In this document: positions 38,572-47,332 of the stretch, piece after piece
How the letters are laid out: every line of letters begins with the position of its first letter
Position numbering within the stretch: the first letter of the stretch is position 1
Origin: Bacillus sp. Marseille-Q3570
GTDB taxonomy: Bacteria; Bacillota; Bacilli; Bacillales; Fictibacillaceae
Direction: 5' to 3'
DNA: 64,000 nt
Assembly: GCF_946151055.1 (NCBI RefSeq)
Contig: NZ_CAMGYZ010000017.1
Span: forward strand, 32,414-96,413
The notes under the pieces: generated by a model
Seen by the model: the letters and a program-made list of their open reading frames with translations, nothing else
Database searches by the model: none
Told to the model about the DNA's origin: nothing
Program-made: the position numbers and the translations under genes

Positions 38572-39681
38572 ATGCAAAAAAGTGATGGGATGAATTATGC
38601 ACCTGAAGGAAAAAGCGAGCCTGTCGTTAAGGAAGGAGAGTTCAATTTTGCTGCGATGGCTTTGGATCATGGCCACATTTATGGCATGTGCAATGGATTG
38701 ACAGAAGCGGGCGCAACCTTGAAGTGGGTATATGATCCTGATCATGAAAAAGTGAAAAACTTCTGTAACGCATTTCCTCAAGTCAAAGTGGCAGCATCTG
38801 AGGATGAGATCTTGAATGACCCGTCTATCAAACTGGTCGCAGGAGCTGCTATACCTTCACGAAGATGTGAATTAGGCTTGAAGGTGATGGATCATGGAAA
38901 GCATTATTTCACGGATAAAACGCCATTTACGACCCTGGAACAATTGGAAACAGCAAAGAAAAAGACAGAGGAGACTGGGCTTATCTGGGCGGTCTATTAC
39001 AGTGAACGGCTCCATGTTGAAAGTGCTGTTTTTGCGGGTCAGCTCATTGAACAGGATGCAATCGGTGAAGTAGTGCAAGTCCAGGGGGCAGGGCCGCATA
39101 GGATCAGTGTGGACAGCAGACCGGACTGGTTTTTCAAAAAGGAGATGTATGGTGGAATCTTGTGCGATATCGGCAGTCATCAAATTGAACAATTCCTTTA
39201 TTACGCTGGCGCAAAAGATGCAAAAGTCGTTCATAGCAAAGTCGGGAATTACAAGCACGAAGAATATCCCGAACTTGAGGATTTTGGCGATGCTTCCTTG
39301 ATTGCTGATAATGGGGCTACCAATTATTTCAGAGTTGATTGGTTGACACCGGATGGCCTCCGCACATGGGGAGACGGACGCACGCTCATCCTTGGAACCG
39401 ATGGGTATATCGAGCTCCGGAAATACATCGATATCGCTCGTGATGAGCAAGGGGATCACCTTTATTTAGTGAACCATGACGGAGAGAAGCATTTCTCTTT
39501 GAGCGGTCAGGTCGGATTTCCGTACTTCGGTGAACTGATTTTGGATTGTATCAATGGAACAGAAAACGCGATGGAACAATCCCATACGTTCAAGGCAGCG
39601 GAATTATGCCTGATTGCACAGCGGGATGCCATCCAAATCAATAAAAATAATCAAAACGTTTATCGTTCAATAGCAGATTAA
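38572..39681 (+). CDS. second Gfo/Idh/MocA family protein (atypical)
   Basis: A 369-residue Gfo/Idh/MocA relative. The usual GxGxxG is degenerate (MALDHGHIYGM, residues 29-39) and EKP is replaced by DKTP near residue 119. The middle C-terminal fold is present, with YGGILCDIGSHQIEQFLY as the active-site helix. It may still bind NAD. AAGGAGG lies 6 nt before the start and the gene is 12 nt behind the maturase. Probably it acts on the same sugar acid as the following isomerase. Confidence 0.8.
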   Translation: MQKSDGMNYAPEGKSEPVVKEGEFNFAAMALDHGHIYGMCNGLTEAGATLKWVYDPDHEKVKNFCNAFPQVKVAASEDEILNDPSIKLVAGAAIPSRRCELGLKVMDHGKHYFTDKTPFTTLEQLETAKKKTEETGLIWAVYYSERLHVESAVFAGQLIEQDAIGEVVQVQGAGPHRISVDSRPDWFFKKEMYGGILCDIGSHQIEQFLYYAGAKDAKVVHSKVGNYKHEEYPELEDFGDASLIADNGATNYFRVDWLTPDGLRTWGDGRTLILGTDGYIELRKYIDIARDEQGDHLYLVNHDGEKHFSLSGQVGFPYFGELILDCINGTENAMEQSHTFKAAELCLIAQRDAIQINKNNQNVYRSIAD

Positions 39682-39693
39682 GGAGGTTTCCAC

Positions 39694-41112
39694 ATGAAAG
39701 CTTTTATGGATGAAGATTTTCTGCTAGAAACGTATGTTGCAAAGACGCTTTACCATGAATATGCAAAGGACATGCCCATTTTCGATTACCATTGCCATCT
39801 CTCTGCCAAAGAAATTGCAGAAAATGTATCCTTTTCGAATATGACGGAGATCTGGCTGAATGAGGACCATTACAAATGGCGTGCACTTCGAAGCAATGGT
39901 ATATCAGAAGAGTACATCACGGGTAATCAGACGGATAAAGCGAAATTTGATAAATGGGCTGAAATGGTACCTTATTTAATCGGTAATCCTCTTTATCATT
40001 GGACTCATTTAGAGCTGAAGAGATATTTTGGGATAACGGTCCCTTTAAATAAAGAGACAGCTGATGGCATCTGGGAGCAGTGTAACACAGTGCTCAGAGG
40101 AAAGCGCTTCACTGCGCAAGAATTGATCAATAGATCGAATGTAAAAGCGTTATGCACGACAGATGATCCCCTGGATGATTTAAGGTATCACAAGCAGCTT
40201 CAAGAAAATGATCAGTTTCAAGTCAAGGTATTACCGACATTCAGACCTGATGATGCGTTGAACATAGAAAAAGAGTCATTTTCCGATTTTGTAGGACAGC
40301 TTGCAGATGTGACCGGCATCCTAATTCAATCCTTTGATGGTCTGGTCGATGGGCTGGAATCCAGGGTAGAGTATTTTCATCAAGCGGGATGCAGGCTCTC
40401 AGATCATAGTTTGGAAACAGAATTCTACCTTGAAGCGGATGCAGATGAAATTAACAGTATATTTAAAAGAAGGTTGTCTGGACAAGCTTTGACGCAAGCG
40501 GATGCCACAAAGTATAAAACAGCTGTCTTACGGGCGTTGGGGACAATATATTCCGAACGAGAGTGGGCGATGCAGCTACACATTGGTGGTCTGAGGAACA
40601 ACAACACGTTAAAGATGGAAATGCTCGGTCCAGATAAAGGGTTCGATTCGATGGGTGATTTCAATTATGCCGAGGATCTCTCCAGGCTGTTGGACTCATT
40701 GGAATATAGCAATTCATTGCCAAAGACGATCCTATATAATTTGAATCCAAGAGACAACTATATGTTGGGATCCATGATTGGAAATTTCCAGGGAGAGCGT
40801 CCAGGAAAAATCCAATTTGGTCCAGCCTGGTGGTTCAATGACCAACGTGATGGAATGGAAGAACAAATGAAGGTTCTTGCCAATGTCGGTCTTCTTTCAA
40901 GATTCGTGGGTATGTTGACGGACTCAAGAAGCTTATTATCTTATACAAGACATGAGTATTTCAGGAGAATCCTATGCAACTTAATCGGTAATTGGGTAGA
41001 AAATGGCGAGTATCCAGAGGACTATGGAACTTTAGGTGAAATCGTTAAGGATATCTGTTACAACAACATTGAAAACTATTTAGCAATCGAATCTTATGAA
41101 ACGATTGGGTGA
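39694..41112 (+). CDS. uxaC: glucuronate isomerase
   Basis: A 472-residue UxaC of normal length, which converts D-glucuronate to D-fructuronate and D-galacturonate to D-tagaturonate. The metal-binding IFDYHCHLS motif sits near residue 30, and the family's WRALRSNGI, HLELKRYFGI, TDDPLDDLRYH and LHIGGLRNNN blocks are present. It is the last gene of the sulfatase operon (12 nt behind the oxidoreductase, AAGGAGG site). Its presence shows that a uronic acid is released from the substrate. The next enzymes of the pathway (uxuA, uxaB, kdgK) are not in the window. Confidence 0.95.
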   Translation: MKAFMDEDFLLETYVAKTLYHEYAKDMPIFDYHCHLSAKEIAENVSFSNMTEIWLNEDHYKWRALRSNGISEEYITGNQTDKAKFDKWAEMVPYLIGNPLYHWTHLELKRYFGITVPLNKETADGIWEQCNTVLRGKRFTAQELINRSNVKALCTTDDPLDDLRYHKQLQENDQFQVKVLPTFRPDDALNIEKESFSDFVGQLADVTGILIQSFDGLVDGLESRVEYFHQAGCRLSDHSLETEFYLEADADEINSIFKRRLSGQALTQADATKYKTAVLRALGTIYSEREWAMQLHIGGLRNNNTLKMEMLGPDKGFDSMGDFNYAEDLSRLLDSLEYSNSLPKTILYNLNPRDNYMLGSMIGNFQGERPGKIQFGPAWWFNDQRDGMEEQMKVLANVGLLSRFVGMLTDSRSLLSYTRHEYFRRILCNLIGNWVENGEYPEDYGTLGEIVKDICYNNIENYLAIESYETIG

Positions 41113-41148
41113 TGAGCAATGGAAATGGAGGGGAACGACCACTATTTT

Positions 41149-41270
41149 AAAAGGACTGTCCTAATAGAAAAGTGCCAGACTCCTCAAACACAACATTTGT
41201 ATCAAAACCACGATTTTTCTCCAAAATGTTGTTAGTAGAGAGCAGACACTTATAGGACAGTCCCTTTTTC
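41149..41270. terminator. long inverted-repeat element, likely bidirectional terminator
   Basis: Left arm AAGGACTGTCCTAATAGAAAAGTG pairs with the right arm CACTTATAGGACAGTCCCTT, and an inner stem (ACAACATTT with AAATGTTGT) adds to it, bordered by T-rich ends. It lies between convergent uxaC and the MerR gene. The size (about 120 bp) and multi-stem form suggest a MITE acting as terminator. Confidence 0.65.
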
Positions 41271-41277
41271 CATTGGA

Positions 41278-42024
41278 TCAATCTTTGTTTTTGTCGGCGT
41301 ATACAGCCATTGTGTCGCACATGAATTGTGCCAATCCGTCACCGAATTGATCGATGTTTTTCGTGAACCTTTCATCATCCACATACATCTGTCCTAAACC
41401 TTTGAAAGCGTCGAGTGAATAGTGATGACCAAAATTGCTGTTCAAGAAAACATACCATTCTTTGATTGCTGCTTGTGCTTCATCCGATTCGGGTGGAGTG
41501 TCGCGAAGATCAGCAAGGCTGCGGTAGATGGCGTTCATTTTTTCACCCAGCGCCTTCTGTTCCTCTTTCGACATGTTCCCCAATTTAGCGTTCGATTTGT
41601 CGACTGCCTCATCTCCCCAGCGTTTGCGGGCTTCTTTCTCATACGGATTCTGGCTGAAATCGAATCCTTCGAATTTCTCTTTATTCGTCATCGAAATCGC
41701 TCCTTTCGTGTGTTCAATTGTCTTATCGATCGTCGAAATCATCGTGTCGATCCTGCTTCGTTTCTCCACTAACATTTTACGGTGGAGTTCTAGCGCTTCT
41801 TTCTGATCGAAGGAAGGACTGTGGATGATTTCCTTGATTTTTTTCAAAGGGAAGCCGAGCTCTTTAAAGAACAAAATCTGTTGCAAGGTGGCAAGATTAT
41901 CATCTGAATAAAGACGATACCCTGATGGGGATGTCTTTTCTGGTTTCAATAATCCGATTTCATCATAATGATGCAGTGTGCGCACACTGATGCCGACCAG
42001 GCCAGCTACTTCTTTTACCTTCAT
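41278..42024 (-). CDS. MerR-family regulator with TipAS domain
   Basis: A 248-residue activator: N-terminal winged helix ([26 protein letters not shown]), a coiled-coil dimer helix (about 75-110) and a C-terminal TipAS globin-like drug-binding domain (about 120-248). The plan matches Bacillus Mta and Streptomyces TipAL, which switch on multidrug genes on binding bulky antibiotics. No efflux gene is adjacent, so its target is likely elsewhere or itself. A MerR-type promoter with a dyad lies upstream. Confidence 0.88.
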   Translation of the reverse strand: MKVKEVAGLVGISVRTLHHYDEIGLLKPEKTSPSGYRLYSDDNLATLQQILFFKELGFPLKKIKEIIHSPSFDQKEALELHRKMLVEKRSRIDTMISTIDKTIEHTKGAISMTNKEKFEGFDFSQNPYEKEARKRWGDEAVDKSNAKLGNMSKEEQKALGEKMNAIYRSLADLRDTPPESDEAQAAIKEWYVFLNSNFGHHYSLDAFKGLGQMYVDDERFTKNIDQFGDGLAQFMCDTMAVYADKNKD

Positions 42025-42053
42025 TGCTTAATGTACCTCCCTTCAATATCTAC

Positions 42054-42082
42054 TTTAAAGTATAACGTAACGTGAGAGTCAA
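42054..42082 (-). promoter_or_regulatory. MerR-type promoter/operator
   Basis: On the minus strand, TTGACT (42077-42082) is followed by a dyad-bearing spacer (CTCACGTTACGTTATAC) and a TTTAAA-like -10. The layout, with ACGTTACGT in the spacer, parallels the autoregulated mta promoter, suggesting autoregulation. Confidence 0.5.
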
Positions 42083-42124
42083 TAAGGAAATGGAAATTTT
42101 TTTATTTCACGGGAATATGTAACA

Positions 42125-42235
42125 CGACCAAACTAGGAAAGAGCGAGACATAACTGAGATTAATCGCAACATACTTTTACAAAATAGCGACAAGTCTTCG
42201 AATAATCACGACAAAACTCAAAAAAATCGCGACAA
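42125..42235 (+). repeat. tandem array, ~21-bp period, CGACAA family (array I)
   Basis: CGACA-like words occur at 42125, 42144, 42165, 42188, 42209 and 42230 (steps 19, 21, 23, 21, 21), each preceded by an ATAGCG/TCACG/ATCGCG turn. It begins immediately beyond the minus-strand terminator of the carboxypeptidase. Confidence 0.8.
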
Positions 42236-42239
42236 ATGG

Positions 42240-42274
42240 AAAACGAGGCCACCGGTTAAAAGCGGCAGCCTCGA
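42240..42274 (-). terminator. terminator of the carboxypeptidase gene
   Basis: On the minus strand CGAGGCTGCCGC and its complement-like CCGGTGGCCTCG form a GC-rich stem followed by TTTTCC. Confidence 0.75.
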
Positions 42275-42285
42275 ATCTTACAAAC

Positions 42286-44691
42286 TTATTTTATTGTGAT
42301 TTTCGCTTTGTTATAGTTGTTTCCGTTACCGTCTGGTTTATAGTTTTTCTCGACATTTCCAGCGGCATCCATCGCAAACCAGTGGATGGTCGTCGTTTCC
42401 TCGATCTTCAACGTTTCAGCGCCTTCCCGTGTGTCTTTGATCTGAATTTTATCAGACTCGAAGGTTGGCCTTGAACCATCCAGTGTGTAGTAGATGGTTG
42501 CTGGTTCACTTGATTCGAAGGAAATTTCTACAGGTTCATCATAGTTTCCTTTACCAGGTATCGCTTTGGATTTTGGCGGTTTCTTATCTTTTGCGTATTG
42601 GTAGGCGACATCAAACAATCCGTTCATCCCGTTTGCGAATTCCATCGCTTCTGCATGACCTTCTTCAAAAGGAGGTTGGAAGCCGACAGCTTGCCAGCGG
42701 CCTTGTTCTTCGTTCCAGATGTCAGCCCCGACTTCGAAGTCCCAGGCATAGATGCCATAGTCGTACCAAAGGGCATCTGCAGAATTACCTGCGGCAGAGT
42801 AAAGGACATCAGGAATTGGACCTGTACGGCTTGGCAGGATGACCGTGCCTCTGTAATCCTTGATCTCATCAAGGATCGTTTCAGATGCCTGCCAGAAATA
42901 GGCTTCTTCACCAGCAGTCGGACGCGGCAATGTTTCGCGGTTTTCCGTATAAGCGCCAGGTGGCCACATGAAATAACCACCATAACTATGAATGTTCATA
43001 CCAAATTTGATATTCGGATTTTGTTCAGCCAGCCAGATGAGATTTTGCGCCTCCGGCTCTGAGACTTCCTCAGGTCCAGCATAGACTGCACTTGTACAAT
43101 TAGTTGAGGCACCGATATAACCATCATGCACAGAGCCTACTGAATGGTTCCGATTCAAATCGACGCCCCAGTAATCCTTCGCTAGAGGATCCGAAAAATT
43201 CGTGTCCACACAATGGTTGGTCATATTCTTCCGCTGCCAATTATAATCATACATGCTGTAATGTGCGCCATCCGGATTGACGGTCGGTACGATGAAAATA
43301 TCGAGATTATCGACATATTTACGTGTTTCTGGATCATGGGCATAGTTCCGTAACAGACGTTCTGCGGTTTCAACGGATACAAGAGGTGTGACCCATTCAC
43401 GTGCGTGTTCCTGTGAATAAGCGAAGACGCCGGTTTTCGATCCGTCACGATGTTTCCCGATCCGAAGGGCTTTAACGGTATATGGATCTCGGGAAATCGA
43501 ATCTGGAGCATCAAGATTGTCATCGAGTTGCACCGATGTTTCAGGAGTGACGATTCCATCACCTTCAGAGCCTCGGAACGTATCAGCGCTAAGGAGTTCA
43601 TTCGCCTCCTCGTTCAATAGAGTGATGACATCTGAAGCGGTACTCGATACATTTCCATTTTCATCGGTTGCTAAAGACACGACAATTTCCTGCCCGTCTA
43701 TGCTAAGTGATAATCCAGCTTGGTCTTCCTCAGGTTTTTCCAATGAGATGCTTATGTCATTTCCGCCTTCATGACCCCATTCATTCGAGGTCACGACGAC
43801 AGCGTCATTCGTATTATTCCCAAGAATCGCTTGTGCGTTTCTGCGATAACCGTTTGACTGATTCGGCAGTTCTATCACTTCAGCCAGTTCCGGGAACTCT
43901 TCTGCCAGACTTTCGATCCGCTCAGTAATTTCAGTAGGGTCCATGTAGTGGTCTACGAAATCGCTGACATAGTGAGGCTTATCCGGGTCTGGTTTATCTT
44001 CTCCAAGCCATTCGCTGACAGTGGTGGTGGAAGTTCCGCCTTGATTGCTTTCAATTTTGATTTGATGAGGGATTTCTTCAATCGGGAGCAGCAATTGGTG
44101 ATAAAGGTATTCACCATAGTCCTCGACACGTCGAAGAGTTGCCTCTCCGCCAGAGCCGATTCCTGTACCTTTACCGGAATCCCATCTGGCAGTCAGTGCG
44201 ACGTTGCTTGCCGCACCAGCACTCGTTTTTGCTTCAACATATAAGAATGTACCAGAATAATTTTCAAAGTAATTGGCGCGTAAAATAGTGATGGAATCTT
44301 CTGAGGAAGCTACTTGAGCAAGCTTCTTCACCTGGGATTTTCTTTCTGCAATCCGTTGTTCAGCCTCCGCTTTTGTATAGACGGTTTCGAATTCGAAGCC
44401 TTGATTACGGATTATTTTCAATTCGGATGGCGTTACAATCGCATCGACGTCATAACTACCGTCTTCATGCTGATGGACATGTTCAGTAAGATCAAACCCA
44501 GCTTCTACGAGTTTGTCCAGTTCCATCCGATCTTTGACATGGATGGATACAAGTGCAGCCTTTTCTTCAAAACTCTTTAACGGCTGTGAAGTAGTGGCGA
44601 TCGTCGTGTTGGAGTTGAAAAATGGGGTCGCGATCAACAAAATGGACAGGGTGACGAGTACAACGATTAAAGAACGCTTTTTCATAGTCAT
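42286..44691 (-). CDS. secreted M14 zinc carboxypeptidase with inserted and C-terminal domains
   Basis: An 801-residue exported peptidase. A signal peptide (SLIVVLVTLSILLIATPFF) and a propeptide-like region precede the M14 domain. Zinc and catalytic residues are seen: HAREW (His429, Glu432), IHSYGG (His568) and the catalytic Glu653 in WDFEVGAD. An acidic beta-rich insert (about residues 300-385) precedes the HARE motif. The tail (about 720-801) is a chitobiase/hexosaminidase C-terminal-like domain (SSEPATIYYTLDGSRPTF). The start was set at 44691 after GGAGGTG; the longer frame to 44712 would put that site inside the coding region. It removes C-terminal residues from peptides outside the cell. 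Confidence 0.87.
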   Translation of the reverse strand: MTMKKRSLIVVLVTLSILLIATPFFNSNTTIATTSQPLKSFEEKAALVSIHVKDRMELDKLVEAGFDLTEHVHQHEDGSYDVDAIVTPSELKIIRNQGFEFETVYTKAEAEQRIAERKSQVKKLAQVASSEDSITILRANYFENYSGTFLYVEAKTSAGAASNVALTARWDSGKGTGIGSGGEATLRRVEDYGEYLYHQLLLPIEEIPHQIKIESNQGGTSTTTVSEWLGEDKPDPDKPHYVSDFVDHYMDPTEITERIESLAEEFPELAEVIELPNQSNGYRRNAQAILGNNTNDAVVVTSNEWGHEGGNDISISLEKPEEDQAGLSLSIDGQEIVVSLATDENGNVSSTASDVITLLNEEANELLSADTFRGSEGDGIVTPETSVQLDDNLDAPDSISRDPYTVKALRIGKHRDGSKTGVFAYSQEHAREWVTPLVSVETAERLLRNYAHDPETRKYVDNLDIFIVPTVNPDGAHYSMYDYNWQRKNMTNHCVDTNFSDPLAKDYWGVDLNRNHSVGSVHDGYIGASTNCTSAVYAGPEEVSEPEAQNLIWLAEQNPNIKFGMNIHSYGGYFMWPPGAYTENRETLPRPTAGEEAYFWQASETILDEIKDYRGTVILPSRTGPIPDVLYSAAGNSADALWYDYGIYAWDFEVGADIWNEEQGRWQAVGFQPPFEEGHAEAMEFANGMNGLFDVAYQYAKDKKPPKSKAIPGKGNYDEPVEISFESSEPATIYYTLDGSRPTFESDKIQIKDTREGAETLKIEETTTIHWFAMDAAGNVEKNYKPDGNGNNYNKAKITIK

Positions 44692-44982
44692 TCGTATGAT
44701 AGACACCTCCAAATAGTTTAGAAGTTTACGATTTGCACTCCTTTCTTTCGTGTTACGAAATAGTTTAAATGGAAAGGGTTGAAATCTTTGTCAAAATATG
44801 CGTGTGACTACGGGGTTTATGGGCGGAAAATTTGAAGTTAAGTGGGTATTGCGGAGGAAATAAATCGGTTGATAGAATCATGAGGTTGAAAATGTTGTCG
44901 AAAAGAAAAGGGGTACCTCGAAGTATGAAGTAATTTTAGGAGAATGGTAGTGGACGTTTAAAGGTTTTCGGATGAAAGCAAA
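44692..44982 (-). other. upstream region of the carboxypeptidase, possible promoter
   Basis: Minus-strand TTGACA (44789-44794) lies 17 nt from CATTTA (44766-44771), a weak -10, about 75 bp before the coding start. Nothing else is recognisable here. Confidence 0.35.
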
Positions 44983-45126
44983 GTTCGGACAGGGTAGGGT
45001 GCAAAAATGCTGCGCCCTGTCCGAACATGAGCCAACTTTGGACAGGAGAGGATGCAAAAAGTGTGAGTCTGTCCGAACCCGCTTCTAACTTCGGATTCCT
45101 CTTCTGTCGATTTTTTGCTGTCCTAT
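44983..45126 (+). repeat. tandem array, 52/53-bp period, GGACAGG/CTGTCC family (array C)
   Basis: GGACAGG occurs at 44987 and 45040 with a decayed third (GGATT) at 45093, steps 53 and 53. CTGTCC occurs at 45017, 45069 and 45119, steps 52 and 50. The first unit forms a perfect 12-bp hairpin (GTTCGGACAGGG at 44983 with CCCTGTCCGAAC at 45015). It is the same family as arrays B and D. It lies before the adaA operon. Confidence 0.8.
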
Positions 45127-45191
45127 TCCGGAAGTGTTATCAGGAGTGAGCAGGTGGTTTATAATCTAAGTAAGAAAGGGAGGGAGTATGG

Positions 45192-45776
45192 ATGGACTCA
45201 GAAACAATTTTCAAATCGGTTTATGAAACGATCTTAAAGCGTGATACCCGATATGACGGGCGATATTATGTCGGCATCGTCACGACCGGAATCTTTTGCA
45301 GACCGTCCTGTCGTTCAAGGACACCAAAACCGGAAAACGTCAAAGTTTTTAAAAGTATTGAAGAAGCACAAAAGGCAGGATTCCGCCCTTGTAAACGATG
45401 CCGCCCGGAAAATCCGAGTAAACATGGGCCTGATGCTGAAATCGTCCAAAGGGTAAATACGATGATCGAGAAAGATTTTGCGCAAAACCTTACGCTGGAT
45501 CGCATGGCCTCAGAGCTGTTGATGAGTCCATACCATATCCACCGGGTTTTCAAACGGATGACAGGAACGACTCCTTCAAAAGTGCTTGTCCAGAGAAGGA
45601 TGGAGAAAGCAAAAAGCATACTCGCTGATCAAAACACCTCGATCTCAGAGATTGCAAGACATGTAGGGTACAGTAGCGTTTCGCACTTCTCATCTGTTTT
45701 TAAAAAGATGACAGGTTGTACACCGATCGAATATAGGTCAGAAAGTCAACTTACCAATAGGAGGGGAGAAGGATGA
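45192..45776 (+). CDS. adaA: AdaA-type methylphosphotriester repair protein and activator
   Basis: A 194-residue protein: zinc cysteines C36, C40, C67 and C70 (FCRPSC and RPCKRC), where C36 accepts methyl from methylphosphotriesters. An AraC-type double helix-turn-helix follows (about 90-185; LTLDRMASELLMSPYHIHRVFKRM). Methylation turns it into an activator of the repair operon. The stop overlaps the next start (ATGA). AGGGAGGGAG precedes the start. Confidence 0.93.
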   Translation: MDSETIFKSVYETILKRDTRYDGRYYVGIVTTGIFCRPSCRSRTPKPENVKVFKSIEEAQKAGFRPCKRCRPENPSKHGPDAEIVQRVNTMIEKDFAQNLTLDRMASELLMSPYHIHRVFKRMTGTTPSKVLVQRRMEKAKSILADQNTSISEIARHVGYSSVSHFSSVFKKMTGCTPIEYRSESQLTNRRGEG

Positions 45777-46321
45777 CAACAGTGTATTGGAGTTCATTTA
45801 CACATCCGACGTTCCAAAACAAGCCGCTTTTTCTTGCTGCTACCGATAAAGGACTGTGTAAAATCACATGGCCGTCGGAGAATTTTGAATCGATGACAAC
45901 ATGGGTGGAAAAACAGATTCCTGATGCCGTGGTGATTGAGGATAAGGAGGTCATTGCACCATTTGCCAACCAATTAAACGAATATATGAATGGAGAACGA
46001 GAAGACTTCGATGTACCGCTTGATTTCAGAGGGACAGCTTTTCAAACCTCTGTATGGAACCAATTGACACAGATCCCGTATGGCCAGATTCGCAGTTATT
46101 CAGAGATTGCCGATGCTTTGGGCAATCCAAAGGCAGTCCGTGCAGTCGGAACAGCAAACGGTGCGAATCCGATTCCGATCATTGCTCCGTGCCATCGTGT
46201 GATTGGGAAGAATGCGGCGTTGACTGGTTTCAGAGGCGGATTGCAGATCAAAGAAAAGTTGCTTCAATTGGAGGGTTTTCATGACTACACGCAACAAGGA
46301 CATGCACGCTTTCAATTTTGA
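45773..46321 (+). CDS. ogt: methylated-DNA-protein cysteine methyltransferase
   Basis: A 182-residue suicide enzyme that removes methyl from O6-methylguanine. The acceptor is Cys140 in PCHRVIG, the helix-turn-helix wing is PYGQIRSYSEIADALG, and FRGG follows. It is translationally coupled to adaA (4-nt overlap) and overlaps alkA by 41 nt. AdaB would be an equivalent name. Confidence 0.94.
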   Translation: MTTVYWSSFTHPTFQNKPLFLAATDKGLCKITWPSENFESMTTWVEKQIPDAVVIEDKEVIAPFANQLNEYMNGEREDFDVPLDFRGTAFQTSVWNQLTQIPYGQIRSYSEIADALGNPKAVRAVGTANGANPIPIIAPCHRVIGKNAALTGFRGGLQIKEKLLQLEGFHDYTQQGHARFQF

Positions 46322-47219
46322 TCAAGAGTTGGAACAAATCACGATTCAGCCTCCACGCGAATTCAGTTTTGCCGAAACATTGCATTATCTGAAAAGATCG
46401 CCTGCGGAATGCATGCATCTGGTCGACGATGAAAAGGTGTATAAGCTGCTTCAATTCAAAGAAAGAACGATGATCATTAAAATCGGTGAAAACGAAGAGG
46501 GTAACATTCAAGTTGATTTTGTGCTGGATGCACCTGAGTCCGCAATAGTCTATCAGCAGGTTGCAGAATACATTGTAGAATGGTTCGATCTCAGAACCGA
46601 TCTGAAACCATTTTATGAAATGGCTGAATGGGATCCCCTATTAAGTGAATTGATACACAAGTTTTCGGGTCTCCGGGTGATTGGAGTGCCTGACTTGTTC
46701 GAGGCGCTTTGCTGGTCGGTGATCGGGCAACAGGTCAACCTGCCTTTTGCTTATACGGTAAAAAGACGGTTTGTAGAAGCTTACGGGAAGAGCTTGGAGT
46801 GGAATGGGCGATTATTTTGGCAATTTCCTGATCCCCAAACAATCACTTCTGTTCCAGTTGAAGAGTTGAAAAAACTGCAATTCACTGGAAGGAAAGCAGA
46901 ATACATCATCGGAATCGCAGAGCTTATGGCAAATGGTCATTTGAGCAAGCAATCGCTTTTAGAGGATCTTCAACAAGCAGAAAAGACCTTGATGTCCATT
47001 CGAGGAATCGGTCCCTGGTCCGCTCATTACGTCATGATGCGGTGTCTCCGTGATCCATCTGCTTTTCCGATTGGAGATGCCGGATTACAAAATGCGTTAA
47101 AAAAACACCTTGGGAGACAAACGAAGCCTGCTCCAGAAGAAATCCGAGAACTTTTTTCACACTGGGAAAACTGGGAAGCCTATGCCGTTTTTTATCTATG
47201 GAGAAGTTTATCTTCATAG
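46281..47219 (+). CDS. alkA: DNA-3-methyladenine glycosylase II
   Basis: A 312-residue HhH-GPD glycosylase that excises alkylated purines. An N-terminal AlkA domain (1-110) is followed by the helix-hairpin-helix SIRGIGPWSAHYVMMRC and the catalytic Asp266 in FPIGDAG. It overlaps the 3' end of ogt in another frame, with TTGGAGGG as its site inside ogt. The three genes form an adaptive-response operon to methylation damage. Confidence 0.92.
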   Translation: MTTRNKDMHAFNFDQELEQITIQPPREFSFAETLHYLKRSPAECMHLVDDEKVYKLLQFKERTMIIKIGENEEGNIQVDFVLDAPESAIVYQQVAEYIVEWFDLRTDLKPFYEMAEWDPLLSELIHKFSGLRVIGVPDLFEALCWSVIGQQVNLPFAYTVKRRFVEAYGKSLEWNGRLFWQFPDPQTITSVPVEELKKLQFTGRKAEYIIGIAELMANGHLSKQSLLEDLQQAEKTLMSIRGIGPWSAHYVMMRCLRDPSAFPIGDAGLQNALKKHLGRQTKPAPEEIRELFSHWENWEAYAVFYLWRSLSS

Positions 47220-47332
47220 GTGTATACATAGTTTGGAACCGGGAGTATACTTTTTAACAAGGTATTTTATAGGGGTATCGTTAAAACCTTGATAAAGGAA
47301 TTTAAACTCTACTGAAAAAAACAGGTGAATTT

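Noticed and set aside
11243..41112. Rhamnogalacturonan (yes-type) locus
   Set aside because: DUF624 and ABC genes resemble it, but no pectate or rhamnogalacturonan lyase, GH105 or rhamnose genes are present, and a sulfatase with maturase is.
41149..41270. Insertion sequence remnant
   Set aside because: Strong inverted arms but no transposase fragment in either strand; treated as a terminator-like MITE.
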